Positions 21,194-29,838 are shown, counted from the first letter of the stretch. The stretch: DNA of 64,000 nt from Saprospiraceae bacterium (GCA_016715405.1 JADKAE010000051.1:31873-95872); one strand, 5' to 3'. Numbers and translations: made by a program. The notes: generated by a model not told the origin, from the sequence alone.

Positions 21194-21603
21194 TTAGCGT
21201 TCGTCTTCTTCCTCGATGCCTTCATCCAGGCCGGCATTCAACTCGCGTTCGATCTCCTCCATAAAAATCAGGTCGATCGCTTCCGATACCGAAGGAAGAA
21301 TAGTCAACACGGCGCTAAGGCGCGAAATCTCGATGAGTTTTTGCACGGCGGGGTGCGAGACTTCCGTCAGGATAAACGAGCCCATGGTCTTCCACAAGCG
21401 GTTGGCCGTAAGGATGGCGCTTAAACCCGATGAATCGATATATTCAACGGCAGAAAGATCAAATATCAGGTTGTTGAAGCCTTCATTAGCCAAAATGACG
21501 AACTCCGACTTCAGGTCGGGCGCAACGATGGAATTGAGGTTTTTTCTTCCAATTTGATGACGGCGTATCTTCCGTCTTTGTCTTTGTCTATGGAAAATTT
21601 CAT
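21194..21603 (-). CDS. STAS-domain protein, anti-anti-sigma factor-like, frameshifted
   Basis: Small cytoplasmic regulator of the SpoIIAA/RsbV type. The key segment LIFDLSAVEYIDSSGLSAIL contains the serine (DSSG) that partner kinases phosphorylate in this family. A missing A near 21541 breaks the N-terminus; restored, the protein starts at ATG 21603 as MKFSIDKDKDGRYAVIKLEEK and runs about 136 residues. The C-terminus is unusually acidic (GLDEGIEEEDER). It directly precedes rnz on the same strand. No partner kinase or sigma factor gene is adjacent. Confidence 0.85.
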
Positions 21604-21657
21604 CTTGAAATTATTACTATGGTGATGTACACTGCAAAAGTACCAATTCTGTGTGAA

Positions 21658-21690
21658 TTTGCTAATGTGCTGATTTGCTAATTTGCTGAT
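21658..21690. repeat. TTTGCTAA/TTTGCTGA word repeat
   Basis: Four 8-base words in direct orientation: TTTGCTAA, TGTGCTGA, TTTGCTAA, TTTGCTGA. It lies next to a CTGACTG-family hairpin and is the only copy of this word in the window. Confidence 0.8.
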
Positions 21691-21705
21691 AAAGGATAAT
21701 AGCGG

Positions 21706-21784
21706 GTAGCAGTCAGATTTTTTGAACTGTCAGCCGACCGCCGACCGCTGACTGCTGATAGCTGATAGCTGACTGCTGACTGCT
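21706..21784. repeat. Intergenic word-repeat hairpin, CTGACTG family (copy 3)
   Basis: A short left arm, GTAGCAGTCAG, is followed by CCGACCG words and a long right arm of CTGACTGCTGATAG words. The right arm is longer than the left, so only part can pair. Same words as at 13396 and 17593. Confidence 0.85.
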
Positions 21785-21969
21785 AAACTAACCGCCTCCT
21801 TCATTTGTTATTGCATTTGTTACCATCAAAGAGTAATATTTGTCATCACTAATCTCAAAAATTCACTATAATTTAACACCGTTATTGAGAAATTTTTCAA
21901 CTTACACCTTGATTTACACCTGCATTATTTGGAAAATTGCATCATCTAAAGGCTAAGTACCGATTCAAT

Positions 21970-24531
21970 ATGAATAGTAACAAGTTTTCGCCAAAAGTCA
22001 AGCAGATCATTTCCCGTAGTCGCGACGAGGCTATCGGGCTGGGGCATGACTTTATCGGCACCGAACATTTGCTCCTCGGCATGATGTCTGACAAGGAGAG
22101 CCTGGCCATGAAGGTGCTCGAATCTCTGGAAGTAGACGCTACCGAGCTGCGGCAAACCCTGGTGGAATCTATCCAACGCACACCGATTGCCGCCGCCAGT
22201 CTCAATGTGGGCAATATTCCCCTGAACAAACAGGCCGAAAAGGTACTTAAAGTGACCTTCCTGGAAGCCAAAGCGTTGAAAAACGACGAGGTGAGCCCCG
22301 AACACCTGATGCTGTCAATCCTCAAACACAAGGACAACCCCGCTTCGAAAGTGCTGGGCCAGTTTGAGGTGGATTACGATATCTTCAAGGCTGAACTGGA
22401 ATACGTGCGCCAGGAACAGGACTTTACGTCCAATAGCAGCAGCATCGATCCCTATTCGCAGGCGCCTTCCGACCAGGATGACTCTTACGAAGACGAGGAT
22501 GCGCAATCCCGCAGCTTCCAGCAACGCAGTAAGGGCGCTACGAAGTCGAGAACCCCGGTACTCGACAATTTCGGCCGCGATATTACCAAGCTGGCAGAAG
22601 AAGACAAACTCGACCCGATTATCGGACGCGAAACCGAGATAGAACGCGTGTCTCAGATACTGAGCCGCCGCAAGAAGAATAACCCGATCCTCATCGGCGA
22701 ACCCGGCGTGGGCAAAACGGCTATCGTAGAGGGCCTCGCCCTGCGCATTATCCAGAAGAAGGTGTCGCGCACGCTTTTCAACAAGCGTATCGTGATGCTC
22801 GACCTGGCGGCGCTGGTGGCGGGCACCAAATACCGCGGCCAGTTTGAAGAGCGCATGAAGGCCATTATGAACGAATTGGAGAAATCGCGCGACGTGATCC
22901 TGTTTATCGACGAGATCCACACGATCGTAGGCGCCGGCGGCGCCACGGGGTCGCTCGACGCTTCCAATATCTTCAAGCCGGCCCTGGCACGCGGCGAACT
23001 CCAATGCATCGGCGCTTCAACGCTCGACGAATACCGCCAGCATATTGAGAAAGACGGCGCCCTCGACCGCCGCTTCCAGAAGGTGATGGTCGATCCGCCG
23101 GCGCCCGACGAGGTGATCCACATTCTCAATAATATTAAGTCGAAATACGAGGAGTTCCACAACGTGGTATACAGCGACGAAGCTATCCTGGCCTGCGTGC
23201 GCCTTAGCGACCGCTATATCACCGACCGCTTCCTGCCCGATAAGGCTATCGACGTACTCGACGAAGTGGGCGCCCGCGTGCACCTGAAAAATATTCACGT
23301 GCCCGAGCATATCGAAGAACTCGAAAAGAAAATCGAGGAACTCAAAGAGTTCAAGAATCAGGCAGTAAAGAATCAGCAATACGAAAAAGCCGCCGACCTG
23401 CGCGATAAAGAATCAAAGCTGGTGCGCCAACTCGAATTTGCCAAGATTCAGTGGGAAGAAGAGGCCAAAACCAAGCGCTACCCCGTTGGCGAAGAAGATA
23501 TCGCCGAAGTGGTGTCGATGATGACCGGCATCCCCGTGAGACGGGTAGCCCAAAGCGAAAGCAAAAAGCTGGTGAGCATGGAAAATGACCTCCAGCATGT
23601 GATTATCGGTCAGGACGAAGCCATCGGCAAGATCGCCAAGGCTATCCAGCGCAACCGCGTGGGCCTCAAAGACCCCCGCCGCCCCATCGGCTCGTTTATT
23701 TTCCTGGGCCCCACCGGCGTAGGCAAAACCGAACTGGCCAAGGCGCTGGCCCGCTATCTCTTTGACTCCGACGACGCCCTCATCCGCATCGACATGAGCG
23801 AATACATGGAGAAATTCTCCGTGAGCAGGCTTATCGGCGCGCCTCCGGGTTATGTAGGCTACGAAGAAGGCGGCCAGCTCACCGAAAAGGTGCGCCGCAA
23901 GCCCTATTCGGTCGTGCTGCTCGACGAAATCGAAAAAGCGCACCCCGATGTGTACAATATCCTGCTACAAGTACTCGACGATGGCCAACTCACCGACGGC
24001 CTCGGCAGAAGGGTCGACTTCAAGAATACGCTGATTATTATGACTTCCAATATCGGCGTGCGCCAGTTGAAAGACTTCGGCCAGGGCGTGGGCTTTAATA
24101 CCAAAGCCCGCCAGGATGCCGCCCAGGAATATACCAAAGGCGTGATCCAGAATGCCCTCAAGCGTACCTTCTCGCCCGAATTCCTCAACCGTATCGACGA
24201 CGTGGTGATCTTTAACAGCCTCGGCCGCGAAGAGATCTTCAAGATTATCGATATTTCACTCAAAGACGTCCACAAGCGCTTGTCGGGTATGAATTATTCC
24301 CTGCAACTCACGGAAGAAGCCAAAAATTTCGTGGCCGAAAAAGGCTTCGACCCGCAATTCGGCGCCCGTCCGCTACACCGCGCAATCCAGAAGTATATCG
24401 AAGATCCCCTGGCGGAGTTTATCCTCAACGAAAATCCGCCCGAAGGCAGCACTTTGGAGGCCGTACTCAAAGAAGACGGCGAAAGCCTGGCCATCGCATT
24501 GGCTAAACCAGTCAATTCGGATGTGCAGTAA
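21970..24531 (+). CDS. clpC: ATP-dependent Clp protease ATP-binding subunit ClpC
   Basis: Hsp100 unfoldase that feeds proteins to ClpP. The order is N-terminal Clp repeats (HDFIGTEHLLLGM), a first AAA+ module with GEPGVGKTA and FIDEIHTIVGAG, a UVR-like coiled middle region (NQQYEKAADLRDKE) and a second AAA+ module with GPTGVGKTELAK and LLDEIEKAHPDV. The C-terminal D2-small domain contains FGARPLHRAIQ. I choose ATG 21970 (MNSNKFSPKVKQII), giving 853 residues; an upstream TTG at 21937 would add residues not typical of the family. A strong terminator follows. Confidence 0.96.
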   Translation: MNSNKFSPKVKQIISRSRDEAIGLGHDFIGTEHLLLGMMSDKESLAMKVLESLEVDATELRQTLVESIQRTPIAAASLNVGNIPLNKQAEKVLKVTFLEAKALKNDEVSPEHLMLSILKHKDNPASKVLGQFEVDYDIFKAELEYVRQEQDFTSNSSSIDPYSQAPSDQDDSYEDEDAQSRSFQQRSKGATKSRTPVLDNFGRDITKLAEEDKLDPIIGRETEIERVSQILSRRKKNNPILIGEPGVGKTAIVEGLALRIIQKKVSRTLFNKRIVMLDLAALVAGTKYRGQFEERMKAIMNELEKSRDVILFIDEIHTIVGAGGATGSLDASNIFKPALARGELQCIGASTLDEYRQHIEKDGALDRRFQKVMVDPPAPDEVIHILNNIKSKYEEFHNVVYSDEAILACVRLSDRYITDRFLPDKAIDVLDEVGARVHLKNIHVPEHIEELEKKIEELKEFKNQAVKNQQYEKAADLRDKESKLVRQLEFAKIQWEEEAKTKRYPVGEEDIAEVVSMMTGIPVRRVAQSESKKLVSMENDLQHVIIGQDEAIGKIAKAIQRNRVGLKDPRRPIGSFIFLGPTGVGKTELAKALARYLFDSDDALIRIDMSEYMEKFSVSRLIGAPPGYVGYEEGGQLTEKVRRKPYSVVLLDEIEKAHPDVYNILLQVLDDGQLTDGLGRRVDFKNTLIIMTSNIGVRQLKDFGQGVGFNTKARQDAAQEYTKGVIQNALKRTFSPEFLNRIDDVVIFNSLGREEIFKIIDISLKDVHKRLSGMNYSLQLTEEAKNFVAEKGFDPQFGARPLHRAIQKYIEDPLAEFILNENPPEGSTLEAVLKEDGESLAIALAKPVNSDVQ

Positions 24532-24556
24532 AAAGGATTTTTTTAACTAATCATAA

Positions 24557-24595
24557 AGAAGTACACCCGCACTATTGCAGGTGTACTTCTTTTTT
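24557..24595. terminator. Terminator after clpC
   Basis: AGAAGTACACC (24557-24567) pairs perfectly with GGTGTACTTCT (24580-24590) across a 12-base loop, with T on the right and A on the left, so it can work in both directions. It separates clpC from infC. Confidence 0.92.
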
Positions 24596-24610
24596 ATGAA
24601 TTTCGTTGTT

Positions 24611-24618
24611 TAGATTTG
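24611..24618 (+). promoter_or_regulatory. Minus-7 box for infC-rpmI-rplT
   Basis: TAGATTTG fits the Bacteroidota TAnnTTTG box. A transcript starting about seven bases later would have a leader of roughly 100 bases before the infC start, and this rules out the TTG at 24616 as initiator. No good minus-33 TTTG is seen. Confidence 0.5.
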
Positions 24619-24723
24619 GCGTGGTTCCGCTTACCCGTCGGCCAAAGTCACAACCGCCGGGAGTTCTCAAGTAAAAACCTTAAGCGGAAAGCGCCTTTTT
24701 ATTATTTCATTAAAAAAAATGTA

Positions 24724-25308
24724 TTGAATAAGAGACCACACCCTCAACAAGACCCAGCCAGATTGCAGTTCCGCGTGAATGACCAGATCCGGATTCCCGA
24801 AGTGCGACTCGTGGGTGACAACCTGGAAGAAGTAAGTAAAATAGTAGGCGAACCCGTAGAACCGGGTATTTATCCCACACGCAAAGTGCGCGAATGGGCC
24901 GATCAATCGGAACTCGACGTGGTGGAAATCTCTCCCAATGCCAACCCCCCCGTAGTGCGTATCGTCGATTTTAATAAGTTTGTCTACGAACGCAAGAAAA
25001 AAGAAAAGGAGATTAAATCCAAAGCAGCTAAAACCGTTATCAAGGAAATCCGCTTCGGTCCCAATACCGACGACCACGACTTCGAGTTTAAGTCGCGCCA
25101 CGCCAAAACTTTCCTCGAAGAAGGCGCCAAGGTGAAAGCCTACGTGCAATTCAAAGGCCGCGCTATCGTGTTTAAGGAAAGAGGCGAACTCCTCCTGCTC
25201 AAGTTCCTCAAAGAACTTGAAGAAGTAGGCGCTCCCGAGGCCATGCCCAAAATGGAAGGCCGCCGGATGATCGTGATGATTTCGCCCAAAAAAGTAGTCA
25301 AAAAGTAA
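24724..25308 (+). CDS. infC: Translation initiation factor IF-3
   Basis: Binds the 30S subunit and enforces initiator tRNA and start-codon selection. The family start FRVNDQIRIPEVRLVGDN is clear, followed by DVVEISPNANPPVVRIVDF, the lysine-rich linker KKKEKEIKSKAAKT and the C-terminal IRFGPNTDDHDFEFK. I place the start at TTG 24724 (LNKRPHPQQDP), which fits the family N-terminus; ATT at 24709 is an alternative in the same frame, and non-ATG starts are known for autoregulated infC genes. No in-frame ATG exists nearby. It leads the infC-rpmI-rplT order found in most bacteria. Confidence 0.92.
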   Translation: MNKRPHPQQDPARLQFRVNDQIRIPEVRLVGDNLEEVSKIVGEPVEPGIYPTRKVREWADQSELDVVEISPNANPPVVRIVDFNKFVYERKKKEKEIKSKAAKTVIKEIRFGPNTDDHDFEFKSRHAKTFLEEGAKVKAYVQFKGRAIVFKERGELLLLKFLKELEEVGAPEAMPKMEGRRMIVMISPKKVVKK

Positions 25309-25366
25309 GCTACCACAGGCTGCAAAAAAAAGTAAGGCCGGGTAGATAGTATATCCGATATTGCGT

Positions 25367-25374
25367 TATCTTTG
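25367..25374 (+). promoter_or_regulatory. Minus-7 box for rpmI-rplT
   Basis: TATCTTTG matches TAnnTTTG and lies 24 bases before the rpmI ATG. It would allow rpmI-rplT transcription independent of infC. The minus-33 region lacks a clear TTTG. Confidence 0.5.
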
Positions 25375-25398
25375 CAGTCCGTTTAAAATAATGTACCG

Positions 25399-25593
25399 AT
25401 GCCTAAGATGAAGACACATTCCAGCGCCAAGAAGCGTTTCAAGGTGACTGGCTCCGGCAAGATCAAGCGCTTCCAAGCGAATACGTCGCACCGGATGCGC
25501 AAGAAAAGCGACAAAGCCAAGCTCCGCCTACGCGATTCCGCCCTGGTGAGCCCAGCTGATGAAGGACGCGTAAAGCGCATGCTTTGCGTGTAA
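25399..25593 (+). CDS. rpmI: 50S ribosomal protein bL35
   Basis: Small, very basic large-subunit protein. MPKMKTHSSAKKRFKVTGSGKIKRFQ is the family N-terminus, and the 64-residue length and final VKRML are normal. It lies 90 bases after infC and 76 bases before rplT, in the conserved infC-rpmI-rplT order. Confidence 0.97.
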   Translation: MPKMKTHSSAKKRFKVTGSGKIKRFQANTSHRMRKKSDKAKLRLRDSALVSPADEGRVKRMLCV

Positions 25594-25669
25594 GCTATTT
25601 ATTTTTTAACGAGAACGCAGGATAGAAGCGGTTTGAAAAAACCCCCTGCGTTGGACTAAAAAAAACATT

Positions 25670-26014
25670 ATGCCTCGTTCCGTAAACGCCGTTGCATCAA
25701 GAGCACGGCGCAAGAAGATCATGCAGATGGCCAAAGGCTACTTTGGCGCCCGCGGTAAAGTCTATACCGTAGCAAAAAATACGGTTGAAAAAGGCCTCCA
25801 ATACGCCTATCGCGACCGTAAGAACAAGAAACGCGCTTATCGCGCCCTCTGGATCGCCCGTATCAATGCCGCTTCCCGCCTCAATGGCACTACGTATTCC
25901 AAGTTGATGTTCAAGCTGGCTCAAAACGGCGTTACCCTCAACCGCAAAGTACTGGCCGACCTGGCACTGAACCACCCCGAGGTGTTTAAGGCTGTGTTGG
26001 ATTCAGCGAAATAA
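25670..26014 (+). CDS. rplT: 50S ribosomal protein bL20
   Basis: Large-subunit assembly protein that binds 23S rRNA early. The N-terminal MPRSVNAVASRARRKKIMQMAKGYFGARG and the later AYRALWIARINAASRLNG are diagnostic, and 114 residues is the usual length. Initiation at ATG 25670. It ends the operon, 8 bases before a long repeat hairpin that separates it from the converging prfB. I see no obvious L20-binding leader in front of infC. Confidence 0.97.
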   Translation: MPRSVNAVASRARRKKIMQMAKGYFGARGKVYTVAKNTVEKGLQYAYRDRKNKKRAYRALWIARINAASRLNGTTYSKLMFKLAQNGVTLNRKVLADLALNHPEVFKAVLDSAK

Positions 26015-26022
26015 CTCGGTTT

Positions 26023-26110
26023 GAGTGTGGGAGGGTGAGAGAGTGGGAGGGTGAGATTTTTTTGTACTCACTGTATTCTCACACTCCCACACTCCCACAC
26101 TCTCTCCCTC
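26023..26110. repeat. Intergenic word-repeat hairpin, GTGGGAG family (copy 1)
   Basis: The left arm of GAGTGTGGGAGGGTGAGA words and the right arm of TCTCACACTCCCACAC words surround a T-rich loop. It sits exactly between the ends of converging rplT and prfB and could terminate both. The second copy is at 34331. Confidence 0.88.
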
Positions 26111-26118
26111 TTTCTTTG

Positions 26119-27202
26119 TTATTCCGTGATATGGTGCATCAAAAACGCCTTCAGGAATCCATCCAAATCGCCGTCTAATACGGCATCCGTCTGGCTCGTC
26201 TGAAAGCCGGTGCGGTGGTCTTTCACCCGGCGATCATCGAGCACATAACTCCTGATCTGGGATCCCCACTCGTTTTTCATCTTGGTAGCCTCCAGTTTTT
26301 CCTTTTCCGCCAGTTGCCTTTCCAACTCCTGTTCGTAGAGTCTCGATTTGAGCATCTGCATCGCTTTGTCGCGGTTCATCTGCTGAGAGCGTTCCTGCTG
26401 GCATTCTACCACGATACCCGAAGGGATGTGGCGCAATCGTACGGCCGATTCGGTTTTGTTGACGTGCTGTCCGCCGGCGCCGCTTGAGCGGAAGGTATCC
26501 CACTCGATATCGGCGGGGTTCACGTCCACTTCTATGCTGTCGTCTACCAGGGGGTGCACAAAAACGGAGGCAAAAGAAGTCATGCGTTTGCCCTGGGAAT
26601 TGTAGGGGCTCACGCGCACCAGGCGGTGCACGCCGTTTTCGCCGCGCAGCAATCCGAAGGCGAAATCGCCGTTGATTTCCAGTTCTGCCGACTTGATGCC
26701 CGCCACGTCGCCGCCCTGCACGTTGAGTTCCGTCACTTTGAAACCCTTGCTTTCGGCCCACATGAGATACATGCGGTACAGCATATCGGCCCAGTCGCAG
26801 GCTTCGGTGCCGCCGGCGCCTGCGTTGATCTGGAGCAGGCAGCCCAGCTCGTCTTCGGGCCGGTTGAGGGTAGAGCGGAATTCGAGTTCGTCTACGGCAG
26901 CCAGCGCTTCGTTGTATTTTTGGTCGAGTTCTTCTTCCGATACCTCGCCTTCTCTGAAAAAGTCGAGCAATACTTCGGCGTCGTCTGCCAGCGTAGCTAC
27001 GTCCTGGTATTGCGCCACCCACTTCTTGTGGCTTTTGATAAGCCTGAGGGTCGCTTCGGCCTCCTGGGGTTTATCCCAAAAGCCCGGATTCAGCGTTTGT
27101 TGTTCTTTATCTTCAATTTGAATGAGCCGGTTATCGACGTCAAAGATACCTCCTGAGAGATACCAGTCGGTCTTTGAGCTCGCGTAGTTGCTCTGCCGTC
27201 AT
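26119..27202 (-). CDS. prfB: Peptide chain release factor 2, with programmed +1 frameshift
   Basis: Releases peptides at UGA and UAA. Translation starts at ATG 27202 (MTAEQLRELKDRLVSLRRYL), meets an in-frame TGA at codon 21 and continues in the +1 frame as DVDNRLIQIEDKEQQTL. Total length is then exactly 360 residues plus stop. The GGQ catalytic loop is near residues 243-245 (SSGAGGQHVNKTESAV). The codon-recognition tripeptide reads SPY near 198-200, where RF2 normally has SPF. Upstream lies the FKBP gene on the same strand, separated by a word-repeat hairpin. Confidence 0.95.
27139..27154 (-). promoter_or_regulatory. Programmed +1 frameshift site of prfB
   Basis: On the minus strand: AGGAGG (27154-27149), TAT, CTT slip codon, then TGA (27142-27140) followed by C. 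The order and spacing match the classic RF2 site, in which slow UGA reading and an internal Shine-Dalgarno-like sequence drive slippage by one base. RF2 thereby controls its own synthesis. Confidence 0.93.
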
Positions 27203-27230
27203 GGTATGGTAGGTTTAGATGGTGAAAAAT

Positions 27231-27322
27231 GTTGTCAGTTGTCGGTTGTCGGTTGTCAGTTCTTATCTTTATTTATCTATCTATAACAAGATAACCCATA
27301 ACCGACAACCGACAACAGAGAA
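27231..27322. repeat. Intergenic word-repeat hairpin, GGTTGTC family (copy 1)
   Basis: The left arm (27231-27259) has four GGTTGTC-type 7-base words; the right arm (27300-27322) has GACAACC words. The loop of about 40 bases is AT-rich. The right arm ends directly at the FKBP stop codon. Confidence 0.87.
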
Positions 27323-28168
27323 CTACTTCTCCCTTTCCACATAAAAAATCAACTCTGCATTGGGCGGAATAACCGGGGGGCTGCCCTGTTCGCCGTAGCC
27401 GAGTTGTGAGGGGATAAAGAGGGTGGCTTTGCCGCCTGGTTTCAGCAGGGCGATGCCTTCATCCCAACCTGGAATAACGCGGCCCATGCCGATGGGGAAC
27501 GAGATAGGTTCGCCATTTTTGTATGACGTATCAAACATCTTGCCGTCGGTGAGTACGCCGTAGTAGTGTACCGATACGTTATTGCCCGGTTTGGGTACAT
27601 CACCGCTACCTTCTTCGTGGATGATATACTTTAGTCCCGAGGCCGTTGTTTTGATTTCGCTGGCCAGTTGCCCGGCGGAATACTGCTGAGCCGTTGCGCC
27701 CACCTTGCCAGCGATTTCTGATTCGCGTTGGCGAACCACGTCGAGGCGGCTTTGGCGCTCTTCTTCGGTTTCAATGTCGGTCAGCACCACGTCGTAGTAC
27801 ATGATATTCCCAGTGGTAATACCCATCTGCTGCTGTTGCACAGAATCGAGTTCGATCAGTACGGTTACGCTATCGCCCAGACCGATGAGTTTGATCACGC
27901 TTTCTACGGGTGACAATTCGCGGCCGGGTTCATCAGTAACGGGGATCTGCATTACGGGCGCCACGCCGTCCTGGCGGCTGGAACGCAAGATGCGCTCGCC
28001 ATCCCTGATTTGGGCGTGAAAGTATACGTAATCGCCGGGCTTCGGCTTTTCTTTGCCAAGGTCGGTATGCTGGATGTACTCGTGGCCATCCGGTGTGGTA
28101 AGCTTCTTCTCCTTTTGGCAGCCGAAGCAACACAGCGCGAATAGCGCTGCAAAAAGCATTAAACGCAT
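27323..28168 (-). CDS. FKBP-type peptidyl-prolyl isomerase, lipoprotein
   Basis: Predicted envelope-anchored folding helper. The signal peptide ends in a lipobox (ALCCFGCQKEK), so the mature protein should start at Cys17. Two FKBP-like domains appear: a first, diverged one (about residues 40-135) and a canonical second (about 175-280) with VSVHYYGVLTDGKMFDTSY, PIGMGRVIPGWDEGI and IPSQLGYGEQG. The 281 residues suit a two-domain protein. Downstream on the same strand is prfB, but a repeat hairpin lies between. Isomerase activity should reside in the second domain only. Confidence 0.92.
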   Translation of the reverse strand: MRLMLFAALFALCCFGCQKEKKLTTPDGHEYIQHTDLGKEKPKPGDYVYFHAQIRDGERILRSSRQDGVAPVMQIPVTDEPGRELSPVESVIKLIGLGDSVTVLIELDSVQQQQMGITTGNIMYYDVVLTDIETEEERQSRLDVVRQRESEIAGKVGATAQQYSAGQLASEIKTTASGLKYIIHEEGSGDVPKPGNNVSVHYYGVLTDGKMFDTSYKNGEPISFPIGMGRVIPGWDEGIALLKPGGKATLFIPSQLGYGEQGSPPVIPPNAELIFYVEREK

Positions 28169-28183
28169 AAAAATTGATTAAGA

Positions 28184-29204
28184 TTAAAAGAAATTTTTTT
28201 CATCAGACAATTGTTCTTCGTATTCTGGGAGTAAATCCTTGAATTTTCTCACGGTAACTCGTAGTGGTTGGAAGGAGGCGCCGCCTGCGGCATTTTTATG
28301 GCCGCCACCTTTGAAATGCTTTCTGGCGATCTCTTGTACGTCAAAATTGCCTTTGGAGCGCAGTGAAAGCTTGACGATGGTGGGTTGTTCGGTGATAAAG
28401 GCAGCCAGTCGTACGTTTCTCAATTTGAGCAGGTAGTTGACGATGCCCTCGGTGTCGCCGCGTTGTATGTCGAATTTTTCGTAATCTTCTTTTGTAAGAG
28501 CGATGATGCCTGTAAAAAATTCGGGTAGGATTTCGAGGCGGTTGTGCAGGCAATGTCCTAACAATCGCAGCTGCTTTTCGTCCATGCTGTTGAAGATGAG
28601 GTCTTGCAGCATGTAATCGTCTACGCCGCATTCGAGCAAGATCGCCACCTGGCGGAATAATTTGGGCGAAGTACTGTATTTGAACGAACCGGTATCGGTG
28701 AGGATGCCGGTATATATGCATTCGGCGATGATCTTGTCTACCTGGTCGGCGTGCCCCAGCATGTCGATAAAATCGTATATCAATTCGCAGGTAGAGCTGG
28801 CGGTGGGGTCGGAAAGTTCAAAATCGGCAAAAGGCTCGGGGAAAAGGTGGTGGTCGATCATGACCACCGGTTTTTTTAGGGACTGGATCATTTCTCCCAT
28901 CTTGTCGACGCGGTCGAGGGCGTTGAAATCGAGACAAAAAAACAAACCCGCGCGTTCGATATAATCCCTTAACCCGGTCGGGGTCGTTGTCAAAAATGAC
29001 GACTTCTTCAATGCCCGGCATCCAGGCCAGGAAGTCGGGATATTCTGACGGCGCTATGACGCGAACGGCATGGCCGTTGCGCAATAGATAGTGATATAAG
29101 GCCAGCGACGATCCGATGGCGTCGCCGTCGGGATTGCGATGCGTGACGATCACTACGTCCTTTGGAATTGAAAGCAGCGTTTTTAATTGACCCAGATTTT
29201 CCAT
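28184..29204 (-). CDS. DHH-family phosphoesterase, NrnA-like (nano-RNase / pAp phosphatase), frameshifted
   Basis: Predicted manganese enzyme that degrades very short oligonucleotides or pAp. The N-terminal VVIVTHRNPDGDAIGSSLAL and central VMIDHHLFP are the metal motifs, and GILTDTGSFKYS follows. The C-terminal GGGHKNAAGGA is the DHHA1 substrate-binding motif. One extra base near 28970 shifts the frame between 'DNDPDRV' and 'DYIERAGLFF'. I start at ATG 29204 (MENLGQLKTLL). The gene lies 15 bases upstream of the FKBP gene on the same strand, so cotranscription is likely. It is divergent from ndk. Confidence 0.9.
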
Positions 29205-29270
29205 TAACCGTTGAAATGAGGCTGCGAAGTTGACAAAAAAAGCCAATTTAACCAAAAATTAAATACGCCC

Positions 29271-29304
29271 TTTGATGGGGAGTATGCGGTATTACTTACT
29301 TTTG
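29271..29304 (+). promoter_or_regulatory. Promoter of ndk
   Basis: TTTG (29271-29274), 22 bases, TACTTTTG (29297-29304). The boxes match the Bacteroidota primary sigma consensus with slightly long spacing. The predicted start near 29311 gives a leader of about 20 bases. Confidence 0.7.
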
Positions 29305-29330
29305 CATCCTCAAATTTAAAAAGCAATAAC

Positions 29331-29750
29331 ATGTCAGGAAATAGAACGTTCACCATGATCAAACCCGATGCCGTGCAATCGGGGCATATTGGCAATATTC
29401 TGGCCAAAATTAACGAGGCTGGCTTCCGCATCGTGGCTATGAAGATGACGAAGCTCAGCACGGAAAAAGCCGGCGCTTTTTATGCCGTGCACAAGGAACG
29501 CCCCTTTTACGGCGAGTTGGTCGACTTTATGTCTTCAGGACCTATTGTGGCCGCTATTCTCGAAAAAGATAACGCAGTAGAAGATTTCCGCACGCTCATC
29601 GGCGCTACCGACCCGGCCAAAGCGGCGCCCGGCACCATTCGTGCACTGTATGCCCGCAACGTGGGCGAAAACGCCGTACATGGTTCCGATTCCGACGAAA
29701 ATGCAGCCATCGAAGGCCTGTTTTTCTTTTCGGAGCTGGAACGCTTCTAA
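29331..29750 (+). CDS. ndk: Nucleoside diphosphate kinase
   Basis: Transfers the gamma phosphate between nucleoside triphosphates and diphosphates. The catalytic histidine is His117 in NAVHGSDSDENA. TFTMIKPDAV at the start, RPFYGELVDFM and GATDPAKAAPGTIR are the usual nucleotide-site segments, and 139 residues is the family length. It is a single gene with its own promoter. It converges on a lipoprotein gene, with a repeat hairpin beginning at the base after the stop. Confidence 0.97.
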   Translation: MSGNRTFTMIKPDAVQSGHIGNILAKINEAGFRIVAMKMTKLSTEKAGAFYAVHKERPFYGELVDFMSSGPIVAAILEKDNAVEDFRTLIGATDPAKAAPGTIRALYARNVGENAVHGSDSDENAAIEGLFFFSELERF

Positions 29751-29838
29751 TGATGTTGGATGTTTGATGTTGGATGTTGAATTACTACATGATTGAGTAA
29801 AAAATCATCCAACATCAAGCATCAAACATCAAACATCA
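29751..29838. repeat. Intergenic word-repeat hairpin, GATGTTG family
   Basis: Left arm of four 7-base words (GATGTTG, GATGTTT, GATGTTG, GATGTTG) at 29751-29780; right arm of CATCCAA/CATCAAA words at 29805-29838. It begins immediately after the ndk TAA and reaches the stop of the converging lipoprotein gene. Confidence 0.9.

Larger units (their letters stand above)
21604..21969. other. Regulatory gap upstream of clpC
   Basis: A 366-base gene-free region between divergent STAS (-) and clpC (+). The first half is filled by two repeat elements (21658-21690 and 21706-21784). The AT-rich second half has two TTTG boxes (21804 and 21816) and TAATATTTG at 21834-21842, an imperfect promoter candidate for clpC with off-consensus spacing. 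Confidence 0.55.

Noticed and set aside
27140..27148. TATCTTTG on the minus strand as an internal promoter within prfB
   Set aside because: It matches the minus-7 box by chance because the frameshift codons are TAT CTT TG. No TTTG lies at the minus-33 distance.
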